A stretch of 59,602 bases of DNA from Spartobacteria bacterium (GCA_947466005.1 CANIBV010000001.1:1-59602), one strand, 5' to 3'; shown: positions 24,540 to 33,751, counted from the stretch's first letter. Program-made: numbers and translations. The notes: generated from the letters alone by a model not told the origin.

Positions 24540-26195
24540 ATGCCCGCTAACGATGAATATGTGATCGAAATCCTCAAGGATGTCGGCTTGATCACCCAAG
24601 AACAGGTTGATGATCTTTCGGTACGCACGGGCGGCCTCCACCTATTGGAGAGCCTTGTGAAGGAAGGCACCGTTCGCGCCGAGGATATCGCGCGCACCCT
24701 CGCCTCACAAAATGGGATGGACTTTGTGGATCTGACGCAGGTCACGCCAACTCCCGAATTGGTCGCCCTTCTTACTCCTGAAACGGCCCGCAGGTACAAG
24801 ACGGTGCCCATCTCCGAGCATGATGGGTCGCTCGTTCTGGCAATTGCCGACCCCATGGATTTCGAGGCATTCGACAGCCTTGGATTTCTCCTCAAGCGAT
24901 CCGTGGAATTTGTCTGCGCAGTTCCTGAACTGATCGCTGAAAAGCTAGACCGCCTCTACCCGCTCGGCCTGGAGGAACTTGGAAAATCAATCACCGTGAC
25001 CGAGGAAGAGGATGTCACCGGCGATGACTCCGCCCCAATCATCAGGATGGTCTACAATATCCTGGTCGAAGCCCAGAACAACAGGGCGAGCGATATCCAC
25101 ATCGAGCCGATGGAAAAGCGGATCCGCGTCCGTTACCGAATCGACGGAAACCTTCAGGAAGTTCAGAGCCCGCCGAAAAAACTTCAGGGCGCCATCATCA
25201 GCCGACTCAAGATCATGTCTGGCTCGATGAATATCGCCGAAAAACGCATTCCTCAGGATGGGCGCATTCAGATCAAGGTCGGCGACAAGGCAATCGACCT
25301 GCGTGTCAGCAGTGTCCCCACCGTGCACGGCGAAAGCATCGTCATGCGTATCCTCGACAAGTCATCGCTCATGCTCGGACTGCCGGAGTTAGGTTTCTTG
25401 AGTGATGACCAGGCTACCTTTGAACGGCTGGTCCAGATGCCCGACGGAATCATTCTGGTCACCGGACCCACCGGTTCCGGCAAGACCACGACGCTCTATG
25501 GTTGCCTCAACTACATGAACCGCCCCGATCGAAAAATCATCACAGTTGAGGAACCGGTCGAGTATCAGATGACCGGGATCAACCAAGTCCAGGTAAACGC
25601 GGAAGTGGGCATGACCTTTGCCGCGGCACTCCGTTCCATGCTCCGTCAGGCGCCGAACATCGTCATGTTGGGAGAAATTCGAGACAAGGAAACTGCTGAA
25701 ATCGCAATCAATGCCTCTCTCACCGGTCATTTGGTGCTCTCCACGCTGCACACCAATGACGCTCCAGCAGCGATTGCCCGTCTTGTGGACATCGGCGTCC
25801 AACCCTTCTTGGTCTCAAGCGCCGTGCGCGGGATAATGGCCCAGCGACTTGTCAGAAAGCTCTGCAACAATTGCAAGGAGCCAACCGAACTAAGCGAGTA
25901 CGAGGCCCGCTCCCTAAATCTGGATCCCGGTCAGCTCTCCAAGGCCACTCCGATGCGTGCCATCGGGTGTGAAAAGTGCCGGGGCAAGGGATTCCGGGGT
26001 CGCATGGGGATCTTCGAGATTTTCGTGGCCGATGATGAAATCCGCCAGATGATCAACCGGAACGCCACAACGCTTCAGCTTCGCCATCGGACTCGTGAGC
26101 TGGGCATGAGAACCCTTAGGGAGGATGGTATCCGTAAGGTTCTTTCTGGACTGACAACTCCCGAGGAAGTCATCTCCAGCACCATGGGAGACTAG
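24540..26195 (+). CDS. Type IV pilus assembly ATPase (PilB/GspE family), copy 1
   Basis: 551 residues from ATG 24540 (GTG 24492 is the alternative). An N-terminal MshEN-like domain (about 1-140) is followed by a GspE-type ATPase. Walker A GPTGSGKTT begins at residue 309, the GEIRDKETAEIA acidic box and LHTNDAP are present, and a zinc knuckle pairs Cys442/Cys445 with Cys477/Cys480. It powers pilus extension or type II secretion. The usual Gln-Asp-Pro-Asp before the acidic box reads RQAPNIVMLGE. The next gene is a second such ATPase, 18 bases on. Confidence 0.92.
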   Translation: MPANDEYVIEILKDVGLITQEQVDDLSVRTGGLHLLESLVKEGTVRAEDIARTLASQNGMDFVDLTQVTPTPELVALLTPETARRYKTVPISEHDGSLVLAIADPMDFEAFDSLGFLLKRSVEFVCAVPELIAEKLDRLYPLGLEELGKSITVTEEEDVTGDDSAPIIRMVYNILVEAQNNRASDIHIEPMEKRIRVRYRIDGNLQEVQSPPKKLQGAIISRLKIMSGSMNIAEKRIPQDGRIQIKVGDKAIDLRVSSVPTVHGESIVMRILDKSSLMLGLPELGFLSDDQATFERLVQMPDGIILVTGPTGSGKTTTLYGCLNYMNRPDRKIITVEEPVEYQMTGINQVQVNAEVGMTFAAALRSMLRQAPNIVMLGEIRDKETAEIAINASLTGHLVLSTLHTNDAPAAIARLVDIGVQPFLVSSAVRGIMAQRLVRKLCNNCKEPTELSEYEARSLNLDPGQLSKATPMRAIGCEKCRGKGFRGRMGIFEIFVADDEIRQMINRNATTLQLRHRTRELGMRTLREDGIRKVLSGLTTPEEVISSTMGD

Positions 26196-26213
26196 AGCCA
26201 GCCCCTCATCACC

Positions 26214-27905
26214 ATGAATCCGCATCAGGTCATCGACATCTTCATACGCTCGGGAACACTCACAGAAGCCAACGGTGAGGAGCTTCTCGTCGAAGCCGTG
26301 AATTCGGGCCGTCCGATCGAGGAGATCATACTCGAGCAGGGAATTGTCAGCGGCGAAGCCTTCGCCCAAATTATCGCTACAGAGCTTGGGGTCGAGGCAG
26401 TCGATCTCACCGGATTCGAGCCCATCCCAGCACTCCTTCACCTCGTGCCGGCAGGGACGGCCCGCCTCAATGAAGTCATTCCGCTGGCCGCCTCCGGAAA
26501 TGTCCTCACGGTGGCCCTTGGCAACCCCCTCGACACCCAGGCGCTCGAGGACCTCCGCTTCACGCTCAATCGCGAGATCGTGCTGGTGGTCGCCCCCTTC
26601 CATCAGGTCAGGGAACTCATCCGCACGCACTACGGCTCCGAGGAGACCTCAATGGAGGAGATCCTCCAGCAACTCGACAGCGCTGACGTCACGTTGCTCG
26701 ATAATGAGGAAGAACAATTCAATGCAGCAGCGGCCGCGGCCGAGGCTAATGCCACTCCCATTATCCGCTATGTCGACCTGATCCTTGACCGGGCCGTGCA
26801 GGCTCAGGCGAGTGACATCCATTTCGAGCCCTTCGAAAAAGAGTTCAAGATCCGTTACCGCGTCGATGGCGCGCTCTACGAGATGGAGCCACCTCCACGA
26901 CACCTCGCATTGCCCGTCACATCACGTCTCAAGGTGATGGCTAACCTGAATATCGCCGAACGCCGTGTCCCTCAGGATGGACGCATCCAGCGTCAGATTG
27001 GTGATAAAATCATCGATCTTCGTGTCTCCTGCCTGCCAACCCAGTTCGGTGAGAGCGTGGTGCTCCGCGTGCTGGATCGCAGCGCAGTGAAGCTGGATCT
27101 CGAAACACTCCAAATGCCCGAAGAGATCTACGAGTACATCCTGCAGATCATTGAAAAACCAAACGGCATCTTCATCGTCTGCGGACCCACAGGCTCGGGA
27201 AAAACGACTACCCTCTACGCCTGCCTGAACAAGATCAACACGATCGACTCCAAGCTCCTGACCGCCGAGGATCCCGTAGAATATGAAATCGACGGAATCC
27301 TTCAGGTTCCGATCAACGAGGCCGCAGGAGTCACCTTCGCCGGTGCCCTCAGGGCCTTCCTTCGTCAGGATCCAGATCGCATCATGATCGGGGAAACCCG
27401 TGATCTGGAAACCGCCCAAATCGCGATCCAGGCGTCTCTCACCGGTCACCTTGTCTTCACCACGCTCCACGCTAACGACTCTACCGGCGTTGTCTCCCGA
27501 CTCGTCGACATGGGGGTGGAGCCATTCATGCTCTCGGCCTCTTTGGAGGGTGTGCTCGCTCAGCGACTGGTGCGACGGATCTGCATCAAGTGCAAGACAC
27601 CCTACGAACCGGATGAAGCGCTCCTCTCAAGGTTAGGACTCTCCCCCTACGACATTGGCGACAAGACGTTCTACTTCGGCAAGGGATGCACCGATTGCAA
27701 TCAAACCGGGTACAAGGGGCGGAAGGGACTCTATGAGCTACTCAAGGTCTCCGACCCCATCCGCATGATGATCAATGAGCGCTCCCCCGGCGTCGTCATC
27801 CGACAGAAGGCCGTTGAGTTGGGTATGAAGACGCTTCGAGACGACGGTCTGCGCTGCATCTTTGATGGTGTCACCACGATCGAGGAAGTCCTCAAGTACA
27901 CCTAA
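26214..27905 (+). CDS. Type IV pilus assembly ATPase (PilB/GspE family), copy 2
   Basis: 563 residues with an MshEN N-terminal domain (about 1-145), an acidic linker (LDNEEEQFNAAAAAAE) and the ATPase core. Walker A GPTGSGKTT begins at 324; the acidic box is RQDPDRIMIGETRDLETA, with TRD where most have IRD; the zinc knuckle pairs Cys457/Cys460 with Cys492/Cys495. Paralogous to the preceding gene. No platform protein PilC is adjacent, so which machine each motor drives is not clear; GspE is possible. Confidence 0.92.
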   Translation: MNPHQVIDIFIRSGTLTEANGEELLVEAVNSGRPIEEIILEQGIVSGEAFAQIIATELGVEAVDLTGFEPIPALLHLVPAGTARLNEVIPLAASGNVLTVALGNPLDTQALEDLRFTLNREIVLVVAPFHQVRELIRTHYGSEETSMEEILQQLDSADVTLLDNEEEQFNAAAAAAEANATPIIRYVDLILDRAVQAQASDIHFEPFEKEFKIRYRVDGALYEMEPPPRHLALPVTSRLKVMANLNIAERRVPQDGRIQRQIGDKIIDLRVSCLPTQFGESVVLRVLDRSAVKLDLETLQMPEEIYEYILQIIEKPNGIFIVCGPTGSGKTTTLYACLNKINTIDSKLLTAEDPVEYEIDGILQVPINEAAGVTFAGALRAFLRQDPDRIMIGETRDLETAQIAIQASLTGHLVFTTLHANDSTGVVSRLVDMGVEPFMLSASLEGVLAQRLVRRICIKCKTPYEPDEALLSRLGLSPYDIGDKTFYFGKGCTDCNQTGYKGRKGLYELLKVSDPIRMMINERSPGVVIRQKAVELGMKTLRDDGLRCIFDGVTTIEEVLKYT

Positions 27906-28004
27906 AAAGGGTACACTTCATTCAGAGACAGCCTGGGACTTGGGCTCATACCCGACTCACAGCCACCTGTTTGGCTCGTGACATCGAGACGGCTAGAACT
28001 CCTT

Positions 28005-28352
28005 CTATAGTGGGGATGCCGCTGAAGCAGGCGCAACGGGAACTACAGCAGGAGAAGCAGGTGCCGGAGGAACGAATTTGGCAGCAACAGGACGATTTCC
28101 CGAAACAGGAGGTATCCAGAGGCTCTGAACGATGAGCTGCTTATTGATCGGAGCGATCAAGCTGTAACTCCCCTTACCATCGGGAAGCATCGGCGTTCCC
28201 CATCGATCACGGCAAACAACCTGAACGGCGGAAATTTTCTCTCCCGCCAGCGTGTGATTCATCACCGGGACTCCGGGCGGCATCTCGATATTTCCTAGAA
28301 AGGAAGAGCCACCGGCAATCAGGAGCTTGGGAAGGAGCAGAAGGAAAGTCAT
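28005..28352 (-). CDS. Small secreted protein, unknown function
   Basis: 115 residues beginning with a hydrophobic signal-like stretch (LLLLPKLLIAGGSS). The centre has no recognised motif (GNIEMPPGVPVMNHTLAGEK, then QVVCRDRWGTPMLPDGKG), and the C-terminal 30 residues are Ala/Pro/Val-rich. It is convergent with pilB copy 2 and lies downstream of the BatD-like gene on the same strand. A possible pilus-linked envelope protein by location only. Confidence 0.5.
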   Translation of the reverse strand: MTFLLLLPKLLIAGGSSFLGNIEMPPGVPVMNHTLAGEKISAVQVVCRDRWGTPMLPDGKGSYSLIAPINKQLIVQSLWIPPVSGNRPVAAKFVPPAPASPAVVPVAPASAASPL

Positions 28353-28422
28353 GGAAGTAATATCTACAAAAAAACTGTTACCCTATTTTCAGCCTTAATA
28401 CAAGCACACGAGATTGGTGAGT

Positions 28423-29046
28423 TTATTTTGCCCCGGGATAATTCCAGAAAGCCTTCATCTCTTTCAATAAGGTGGTTGTTGCACGGGCCGGGAGCATGCG
28501 CGTATCGCGCGGGGTCGGAATGGGCTCAGGCTTAGGGGGCGGTTGTGGTGCGCTCCTGATCACTTCCTCACTCAGGGCCGTGGGTATGTTGACCCCGATC
28601 TCAAGTTCGCTTGGAGTCAATGCAGGAAGTTCACCGCGCTTGGAGACATGAAGATGCATCGGCTTGGTCATCATCGTCAGGCTCCCGTCCCTCAAACGGA
28701 TCGGTGGAATTTCAAAATCTCCGGTCTCCTTCGGGACTATCTTGTAACGGAACAGCCATACATCCCCATCCCCTGCGTGCAGTAGTTGTGGTTTACGAAG
28801 GGCATGCAATCGGAATGATGACGGTCTCTCGATCGATTCGATCACAGGGTGGCGGGCATTGTGAACAGTAAGGACCAACTCCACACGCTCTCCCGGTTTG
28901 GCGGCTCGGCGGGAGAGCGTGGCCATTGCGGAGGATGGTGCGCCAACAACGGGCGATCCAATCACTTGGTCACCTCCCAGTAGGCAAAGAGCAAGAGGCG
29001 GAAGTAGCGCGCGCAGGGTGGCCACGTTGAAATTCATCAGAGTCAT
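28423..29046 (-). CDS. BatD-like secreted protein (partial match)
   Basis: About 207 residues from ATG 29046, with a GGAG ribosome site 11 bases upstream; longer readings would run into the upstream MerR-like gene. A hydrophobic signal region (LLPPLALCLLGG) is followed by SRRAAKPGERVELVLTVHN and FRYKIVPKETGDFEIPPIRLRDG, the beta-sandwich pattern of BatD/oxygen-tolerance and related Ig-like domains, and a Pro-rich tail. Only one domain is visible, much shorter than BatD proper. No BatA/B genes are near. Confidence 0.5.
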   Translation of the reverse strand: MTLMNFNVATLRALLPPLALCLLGGDQVIGSPVVGAPSSAMATLSRRAAKPGERVELVLTVHNARHPVIESIERPSSFRLHALRKPQLLHAGDGDVWLFRYKIVPKETGDFEIPPIRLRDGSLTMMTKPMHLHVSKRGELPALTPSELEIGVNIPTALSEEVIRSAPQPPPKPEPIPTPRDTRMLPARATTTLLKEMKAFWNYPGAK

Positions 29047-29110
29047 ATAATGGGGGACTCCACCGATGGATCCAAACAGAATAGCGTTACTATTCGGATA
29101 TGTCCCTGAA

Positions 29111-29479
29111 TCACCACTCGCCGAAGAGGTCAACCTGAACAGCCTGTCCGGGGATGGGAGCACCGGGGGCTTTTTGCTTTCTGGGTTTGGGGGTCTTCTT
29201 CTTTGGCGGTTCAAAGGTCTTCTTCCATTGCTTCTGGACATCCTTGATCACCGCATTGGATCTCTTGTAGTGCTGTTTACGACGATTCTGCGCAATGGAG
29301 GGAGTCAACCGGAGCGCCTTGCGTGCTCTCTCCACACGGGCTTCCGTAATCTTGCCGCGCAGGCGCCAGTGCCCCCCCTTGGTTGTGTAGACGCCGACAA
29401 TTTTCCCCTCCTCGGAGTAGCGTCGGAGTTGCCTATCGGAAATCCCTAAAAGTGAGGCCATTTGCTTAAAAGTGGACAT
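29111..29479 (-). CDS. MerR-like helix-turn-helix protein with basic tail
   Basis: 122 residues. The start MSTFKQMASLLGISDRQLRRYSEEGKIVGVYTTKGGHWRL (in parts) is a winged HTH of the MerR/excisionase type: ASLLGISDRQLRRY is the recognition region and KGGHWRL the wing. The rest is basic and Lys/Pro-rich (EPPKKKTPKPRKQKAPGAP), suggesting nonspecific DNA contact, and ends in an acidic tail. No effector domain. Its target is unknown; it lies between mntR and the BatD-like gene. Confidence 0.65.
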   Translation of the reverse strand: MSTFKQMASLLGISDRQLRRYSEEGKIVGVYTTKGGHWRLRGKITEARVERARKALRLTPSIAQNRRKQHYKRSNAVIKDVQKQWKKTFEPPKKKTPKPRKQKAPGAPIPGQAVQVDLFGEW

Positions 29480-29610
29480 AAGCGATTGAGTATTCCTTTT
29501 GAATCAGAACGGAATGCATTGCAAGTAAATGAATCATCCCATCCTCAGCTGCCTGGCGCTCAACTCAACCGCTCTTCGACCACCCACCACGGGCCAGCCC
29601 AAACCTCGGG

Positions 29611-30051
29611 CTATTGCGCCGACACACGACCCACTGCATCCCTCACCTTGGATAGAAATGTCCCGTTTTGAGATAGCTCCTCCAGAAGCACCTCGATGGC
29701 CGTTAGGGAAGCCGCGCTGAGATGATGCTCCATGCCCTCGACATCATGTTCCACCTCACTTTCTGGAACGCCCATGGCCCTGAAGAAGTCAGTGAGGATG
29801 CGATGGCGGCGAGCGATGGCACGTGCAATCGCCTCCCCCTCCGTCGTGAGGATCAGACCGCGGTACTTTTCATGCCGAACAAATCCCTCGGCATCTAGAC
29901 GCTTCACCATATTCGTCACGCTGGCCTGGGAGATGCCAAGACTACCGGCGATATCAACAACCCTTGCGTAGCCCTTGGTGTCGATCAATTCCTGGATCCG
30001 CTCCAAGTAGTCCTCGGCGGCGGAGGATGACCTGTTACCTGTTTTGATCAT
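29611..30051 (-). CDS. mntR: Manganese-responsive transcriptional repressor
   Basis: A DtxR/MntR-family repressor of 146 residues: winged HTH (residues about 10-75, including DIAGSLGISQASVTNMVKRL) and a helical dimerisation/metal domain. The MntR metal ligands are all in place: Asp14, His83, Glu105, Glu108 and His109 (in VEGMEHH). It lacks the SH3-like third domain of DtxR, as MntR does. It is divergent from mntH with a 112-base gap that holds a palindromic site, so it very likely represses mntH when manganese is plentiful. Confidence 0.9.
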   Translation of the reverse strand: MIKTGNRSSSAAEDYLERIQELIDTKGYARVVDIAGSLGISQASVTNMVKRLDAEGFVRHEKYRGLILTTEGEAIARAIARRHRILTDFFRAMGVPESEVEHDVEGMEHHLSAASLTAIEVLLEELSQNGTFLSKVRDAVGRVSAQ

Positions 30052-30112
30052 TGGAAATTCCGTTATTAGGATGGTTATTGGGATTATTTGAAGAGGCGCT
30101 TTCCGTTTTGGA

Positions 30113-30140
30113 TTGCGATAGATTTATAGCCGAGTATAAA
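30113..30140 (+). promoter_or_regulatory. Promoter of mntH
   Basis: TTGCGA (30113-30118), 16 bases, TATAAA (30135-30140). The transcription start would fall near 30147, inside the adjacent palindrome, an ideal arrangement for repression by MntR. Confidence 0.5.
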
Positions 30141-30142
30141 TT

Positions 30143-30160
30143 AATTAGCCAACACTAATT
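30143..30160. promoter_or_regulatory. Probable MntR operator
   Basis: AATTAG-CCAACA-CTAATT, a perfect 18-base palindrome with 6-base arms and 6-base spacer, between the -10 element and the mntH ATG at 30164. MntR/DtxR-family sites are AT-rich palindromes of about this size. The regulator gene is next door in the opposite direction. Confidence 0.6.
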
Positions 30161-30163
30161 CCC

Positions 30164-31474
30164 ATGCCGCATCCGACCTCGCCCAGCCTTCCGGAAGTCC
30201 ACCGGTCACTGAATGTTCCCGCGCATCGCGGATTCTGGGGCAAAATGATTGCCTTTGCCGGACCCGGCTATCTCGTGGCCGTCGGCTACATGGATCCAGG
30301 AAACTGGGCCACGGATCTGGCCGGCGGATCCAAATACAACTACACGCTCCTTTCTGTCATCCTGCTCTCGAGCATCATGGCGATGTTCCTGCAGTACCTC
30401 TCGCTCAAGCTCGGCATCGCGACGGGTAAGGATCTCGCTCAGACATGCCGCCAGCACTACGGACCGCGGGCGGCCGTCCCGTTATGGCTTGCAGCCGAAA
30501 TCGGCATTGCCGCCTGCGATCTTGCCGAGGTCGTCGGGGCCGCCATCGCGCTGAACCTCCTCTTTCACCTCCCTCTCCTGGTGGGAGTCCTCATCACCAC
30601 GCTGGATGTCCTGCTCCTTCTCCTGCTTCAGCAGAAAGGGTTCCGTTACATCGAGGCCATCGTCATCACGCTGATCGCAACGATTGCCGCATGCTTCGGA
30701 CTGGAGATCCTCTTCTCCAAGCCGGAAATCCTTCCCATCTTGAAAGGATTTCTGCCAACCCCTTCGATCGTCACCGATCCGAGCATGCTCTTTATCGCGA
30801 TGGGCATCATCGGCGCCACCGTCATGCCGCATAACCTCTACCTGCACTCCTCAATTGTGCAGACGCGCCGCTATCCCCTCGACACTGTCGGCAAGCGCGA
30901 AGCCATACGGTTTGCCACCCTTGATTCCAACATCGCACTCTCCATTGCTCTCCTCATCAATGCGGCGATCCTCATCCTTGCGGCCTCCACCTTTTACCGC
31001 GCAGGGAGAACCGACATCGCCGAGATTCAGGAAGCTTACAAACTCCTCACCCCGATGCTTGGCGTAGGTGCAGCGAGCACCCTCTTTGCCGTCGCCCTTC
31101 TCGCTGCGGGGCAGAACAGCACCCTCACCGGAACCCTCGCGGGTCAGATCGTGATGGAGGGATTCATCCACGTCCGGATTACTCCCTGGATGCGACGCCT
31201 GATCACCAGACTCCTTGCTGTCATCCCTGCGATCCTCGTCATCACGCTTGTGGGGGACTCGGCCACCACCAAGCTCCTGCTCATCAGCCAGGTCATTCTC
31301 AGCATGCAACTCAGCTTTGCCGTCGTCCCCCTCGTCCAGTTCACGGGCACCAAGGAGATCATGGGCGAGTTTGTGAATGCCCACTGGATCCGCTTCATCG
31401 GTTGGGGTGTGGCAACCCTAATCGCCTCGCTCAATCTCTGGTTGATCATCGTGCAATTTCACAGCGGCTTTTAA
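30164..31474 (+). CDS. mntH: NRAMP-family manganese/divalent metal transporter
   Basis: A proton-coupled Mn(II)/Fe(II) importer of 436 residues with about 11 membrane segments. The helix-1 metal-binding motif YMDPGNWATD, and the helix-6 MPHNLYLHS, are both present. A Gln-rich GQNSTLTGTLAGQIVMEGF is also typical. Control by the divergent mntR is indicated by the palindrome at the transcription start. Metal specificity for Mn is inferred from the neighbour regulator. Confidence 0.95.
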   Translation: MPHPTSPSLPEVHRSLNVPAHRGFWGKMIAFAGPGYLVAVGYMDPGNWATDLAGGSKYNYTLLSVILLSSIMAMFLQYLSLKLGIATGKDLAQTCRQHYGPRAAVPLWLAAEIGIAACDLAEVVGAAIALNLLFHLPLLVGVLITTLDVLLLLLLQQKGFRYIEAIVITLIATIAACFGLEILFSKPEILPILKGFLPTPSIVTDPSMLFIAMGIIGATVMPHNLYLHSSIVQTRRYPLDTVGKREAIRFATLDSNIALSIALLINAAILILAASTFYRAGRTDIAEIQEAYKLLTPMLGVGAASTLFAVALLAAGQNSTLTGTLAGQIVMEGFIHVRITPWMRRLITRLLAVIPAILVITLVGDSATTKLLLISQVILSMQLSFAVVPLVQFTGTKEIMGEFVNAHWIRFIGWGVATLIASLNLWLIIVQFHSGF

Positions 31475-31496
31475 TGTTTGGAGAAGTGACTTCGCC

Positions 31497-32369
31497 ATGA
31501 CCAAGACACCCCAGGATCCACAATGGCAGGGGTACGAGTTCCTCTCCTCGGGCGACGGGCAGAAGCTAGAGCGCTGGGGAGGTCGGATCCTTCTGCGTCC
31601 TGAGACCGAGGCGCTCTGGCAATGGAAAGACCCCTCTGCTCTCCCGGCATGGGACGGCCGCTACTCCGGGGCACATGCCACGGGAGGAGAGTGGAACTGG
31701 CGAACTCCACTCCCCGATCCCTGTGTTATCAGCTACGGGAATCTCTCCTTCCTGATCAAGCCGACCAATTCCAAACACCTTGGCCTCTTCCCCGAACAGT
31801 CAACTAACTGGGACTGGATCACATCGACAATCAGCGCGAGTACCCAGCGGGCAACATCGGTCAAGGTGCTCAATCTTTTTGGTTATACAGGCGGAGCAAC
31901 TCTTGCAGCGGCGGCTTCGGGAGCCTCCGTCACACATGTCGATGCCGCGCGGGCCATTGTTGGCTGGTGCTCCGAGAATGCCCGCCTCTCCTGCTTGGCC
32001 GAGGCAACCATCCGCTACATCGTCGAGGATGCGGTGACCTTCATCCAGCGGGAAGTCCGCCGGGGCAACCACTATGATGGCATCATCATGGATCCCCCCA
32101 GCTTCGGACGAGGCAAGGGAGGCGAACTCTGGAAGCTCTCCGAACACCTCCCCTTCCTCATTGATACTGCTCAGGAGGCACTCACCGAGAATCCCCTCTT
32201 CCTTCTGCTCAATACCTACAGTAGCGCGATCGACGACCTCGCGGAGAGCATGATCACCAAACGGCTTTCACGCCTTGGAGGATCCTGTGATATCGTGAAG
32301 CTCGGTCAGACGGGGACACTTGATCATCAATGGCTACCGGGTGGAATTGCCCACCGCTGGGTGGCCTAG
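31497..32369 (+). CDS. Class I SAM-dependent methyltransferase, RlmI/RlmK-like
   Basis: 290 residues with a Rossmann core: motif I VLNLFGYTGGATLAAAA, motif II VTHVDAARAIVGW and motif IV DGIIMDPPSFGRG. The F-G-Y-T-G-G and DPPSFGRG strings are typical of the RlmI/RlmK-type 23S rRNA cytosine-C5 or guanine methyltransferases, though the PUA domain is missing; the first 90 residues hold another, short beta-rich domain. Substrate RNA is not certain. Confidence 0.8.
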   Translation: MTKTPQDPQWQGYEFLSSGDGQKLERWGGRILLRPETEALWQWKDPSALPAWDGRYSGAHATGGEWNWRTPLPDPCVISYGNLSFLIKPTNSKHLGLFPEQSTNWDWITSTISASTQRATSVKVLNLFGYTGGATLAAAASGASVTHVDAARAIVGWCSENARLSCLAEATIRYIVEDAVTFIQREVRRGNHYDGIIMDPPSFGRGKGGELWKLSEHLPFLIDTAQEALTENPLFLLLNTYSSAIDDLAESMITKRLSRLGGSCDIVKLGQTGTLDHQWLPGGIAHRWVA

Positions 32370-32438
32370 CGTGGGCTTGCCATGGGAGGTATATCTGCGA
32401 TCCTTAAAGTAGAACTCCAACCCTCAACCATCACTCCC

Positions 32439-32876
32439 ATGAACGACAACACGCACACCACTTCCGCCACCGAAAAACTTGAAAGCAGTCAGGCCCATGC
32501 CAAGAAAGCACTGGATGTCACTGCGGCCGCAGCTCGTGAAGTGGCAGAGGCGGCCAAGAGCAGTGCCCGCGCTGCCTATTCCACGGGACGTGAGGAGCTG
32601 GGGGCAGCGGCCAATGACCTCAAACATGCAGCCCGCTCCACTTACGAAGATCTCTCTAAGACAGCCCGAGCAAAATATGGTGATCTCTCCCAGCAGGCTC
32701 GCGAGCGTTACAATGACGCGGCCGAGCGCACCAGTGAAGCTGCCGCCGAATACAAGGCCCAGTTCGATGAGATTGCCGATCAGGCCGAAGATTATGTCAG
32801 GGACAACCCATTCAAGGCTGTGGGTATCACCTTTGCCGTAGGTCTTGTGGTCGGACTCCTCCTCCGTCGTCGATAA
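32439..32876 (+). CDS. DUF883-like membrane-anchored protein (ElaB/YqjD type)
   Basis: 145 residues from ATG 32439: a long Ala/Glu/Lys-rich amphipathic helical region with repeated segments (ARSTYEDLSKTARAKYGDLSQ and QARERYNDAAER) and a C-terminal membrane anchor before RRR (VGITFAVGLVVGLLLRRR). The VRDNPFKAVG motif before the anchor is that of DUF883/YqjD, ribosome-associated inner-membrane proteins of stationary phase. It leads a trio with a holin-like and a small membrane protein. Confidence 0.8.
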   Translation: MNDNTHTTSATEKLESSQAHAKKALDVTAAAAREVAEAAKSSARAAYSTGREELGAAANDLKHAARSTYEDLSKTARAKYGDLSQQARERYNDAAERTSEAAAEYKAQFDEIADQAEDYVRDNPFKAVGITFAVGLVVGLLLRRR

Positions 32877-32936
32877 TCCGACACAGCCAGAGCCCGAGAG
32901 CCCCACTCCTTCAGCCAGCTGAGGCAGACCAGACTC

Positions 32937-33341
32937 ATGATTCCGCACGACCTCCCCGGAGGAATTCCTTCACGGATCTCAGGCCTGACCGCCGGACTGA
33001 TCAGGCATCTTCTCTCCTTGGTGTCGCTCGCTGCCCTGGAGGGCAGGGTGTTCATCCGCCAGAGTATCGCCGGAATCATCCTGCTGGCGGCTCTTATCCT
33101 CTTCGCCATGATTGCCTACGTGGCGCTGATCGCATCTGGGATCTCACTGCTGGCCATGTACCTGAAATGGGGGTGGCCTCTCTCCCTCGCAGCTGCAGGA
33201 CTGCTTCACTTCGCGCTTGTCGGCATCCTGTACAAGCTACTCCGTGCACGCATCGCACCACGCCCCTTTGAGGCCACTTCGGCCGAACTCCAGAGAGATA
33301 TCGACGCGCTGAGCATCTACTCCAATCACTCCCCTCGATGA
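32937..33341 (+). CDS. Phage-holin-3-6-like membrane protein
   Basis: 134 residues with two hydrophobic segments (about 46-72 and 79-104) separated by a short loop, typical of the putative 'actinobacterial holin-X/holin superfamily III' proteins (YqjE-like). These often sit next to DUF883 genes in Gram-negative bacteria, as here, and no lysis role is known. The stop overlaps the next gene by four bases. Confidence 0.7.
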   Translation: MIPHDLPGGIPSRISGLTAGLIRHLLSLVSLAALEGRVFIRQSIAGIILLAALILFAMIAYVALIASGISLLAMYLKWGWPLSLAAAGLLHFALVGILYKLLRARIAPRPFEATSAELQRDIDALSIYSNHSPR

Positions 33342-33751
33342 ACTCTTCACCGGAACTTCTCAAGCTCCAGCAATCTCTCCGTGAGAGCCGCAGCAGTATA
33401 TCAAAGGAGTATGCCGGACTGATCTCCGATCTCGACATTCGGAAGCGCTTCACCGAATCCGTACGACACCATCCCCTCCGCTGGATCGGCGGAGCCGCGG
33501 GAGCCGGACTGATCGCCACACTCTTTGGGGGACTCAAGGGCGCCTCCCGCAAGTCCTCCATCACTTCAGCCGCATCTGCTGCAGCACCAATAATAGGCGC
33601 GGCGGCTCAGGGAGCCTCTACTATTTCCAAGTTCACCTGGTTGGGAGGAGCCCTTGAAGTCGGGAAGCTTCTCTACCCGATTCTCCGCCCTGTCGTTGTC
33701 GAATTTGTCAGTAACGCGGCGCAGGCGGGCCTCGCCAAGAAGTCGCGCTGA
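33338..33751 (+). CDS. Small Gly/Ala-rich membrane-associated protein (YqjK-like context)
   Basis: 137 residues. The N-terminus is charged (LKLQQSLRESRSSISKEYAGLI), a weak membrane segment follows (WIGGAAGAGLIATLFGGL), and the remainder is rich in Ala, Ser and Gly. It overlaps the holin-like gene by four bases (ATGA), so it belongs to the DUF883/holin trio; in Proteobacteria the third gene of such a trio is yqjK. Sequence similarity to YqjK is not evident. Confidence 0.55.
   Translation: MNSSPELLKLQQSLRESRSSISKEYAGLISDLDIRKRFTESVRHHPLRWIGGAAGAGLIATLFGGLKGASRKSSITSAASAAAPIIGAAAQGASTISKFTWLGGALEVGKLLYPILRPVVVEFVSNAAQAGLAKKSR

Noticed and set aside
32937..33341. A phage lysis holin, hence a prophage remnant.
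   Set aside because: The gene sits in a YqjD-like trio with no endolysin, capsid or integrase nearby; holin-like family naming does not imply a phage.
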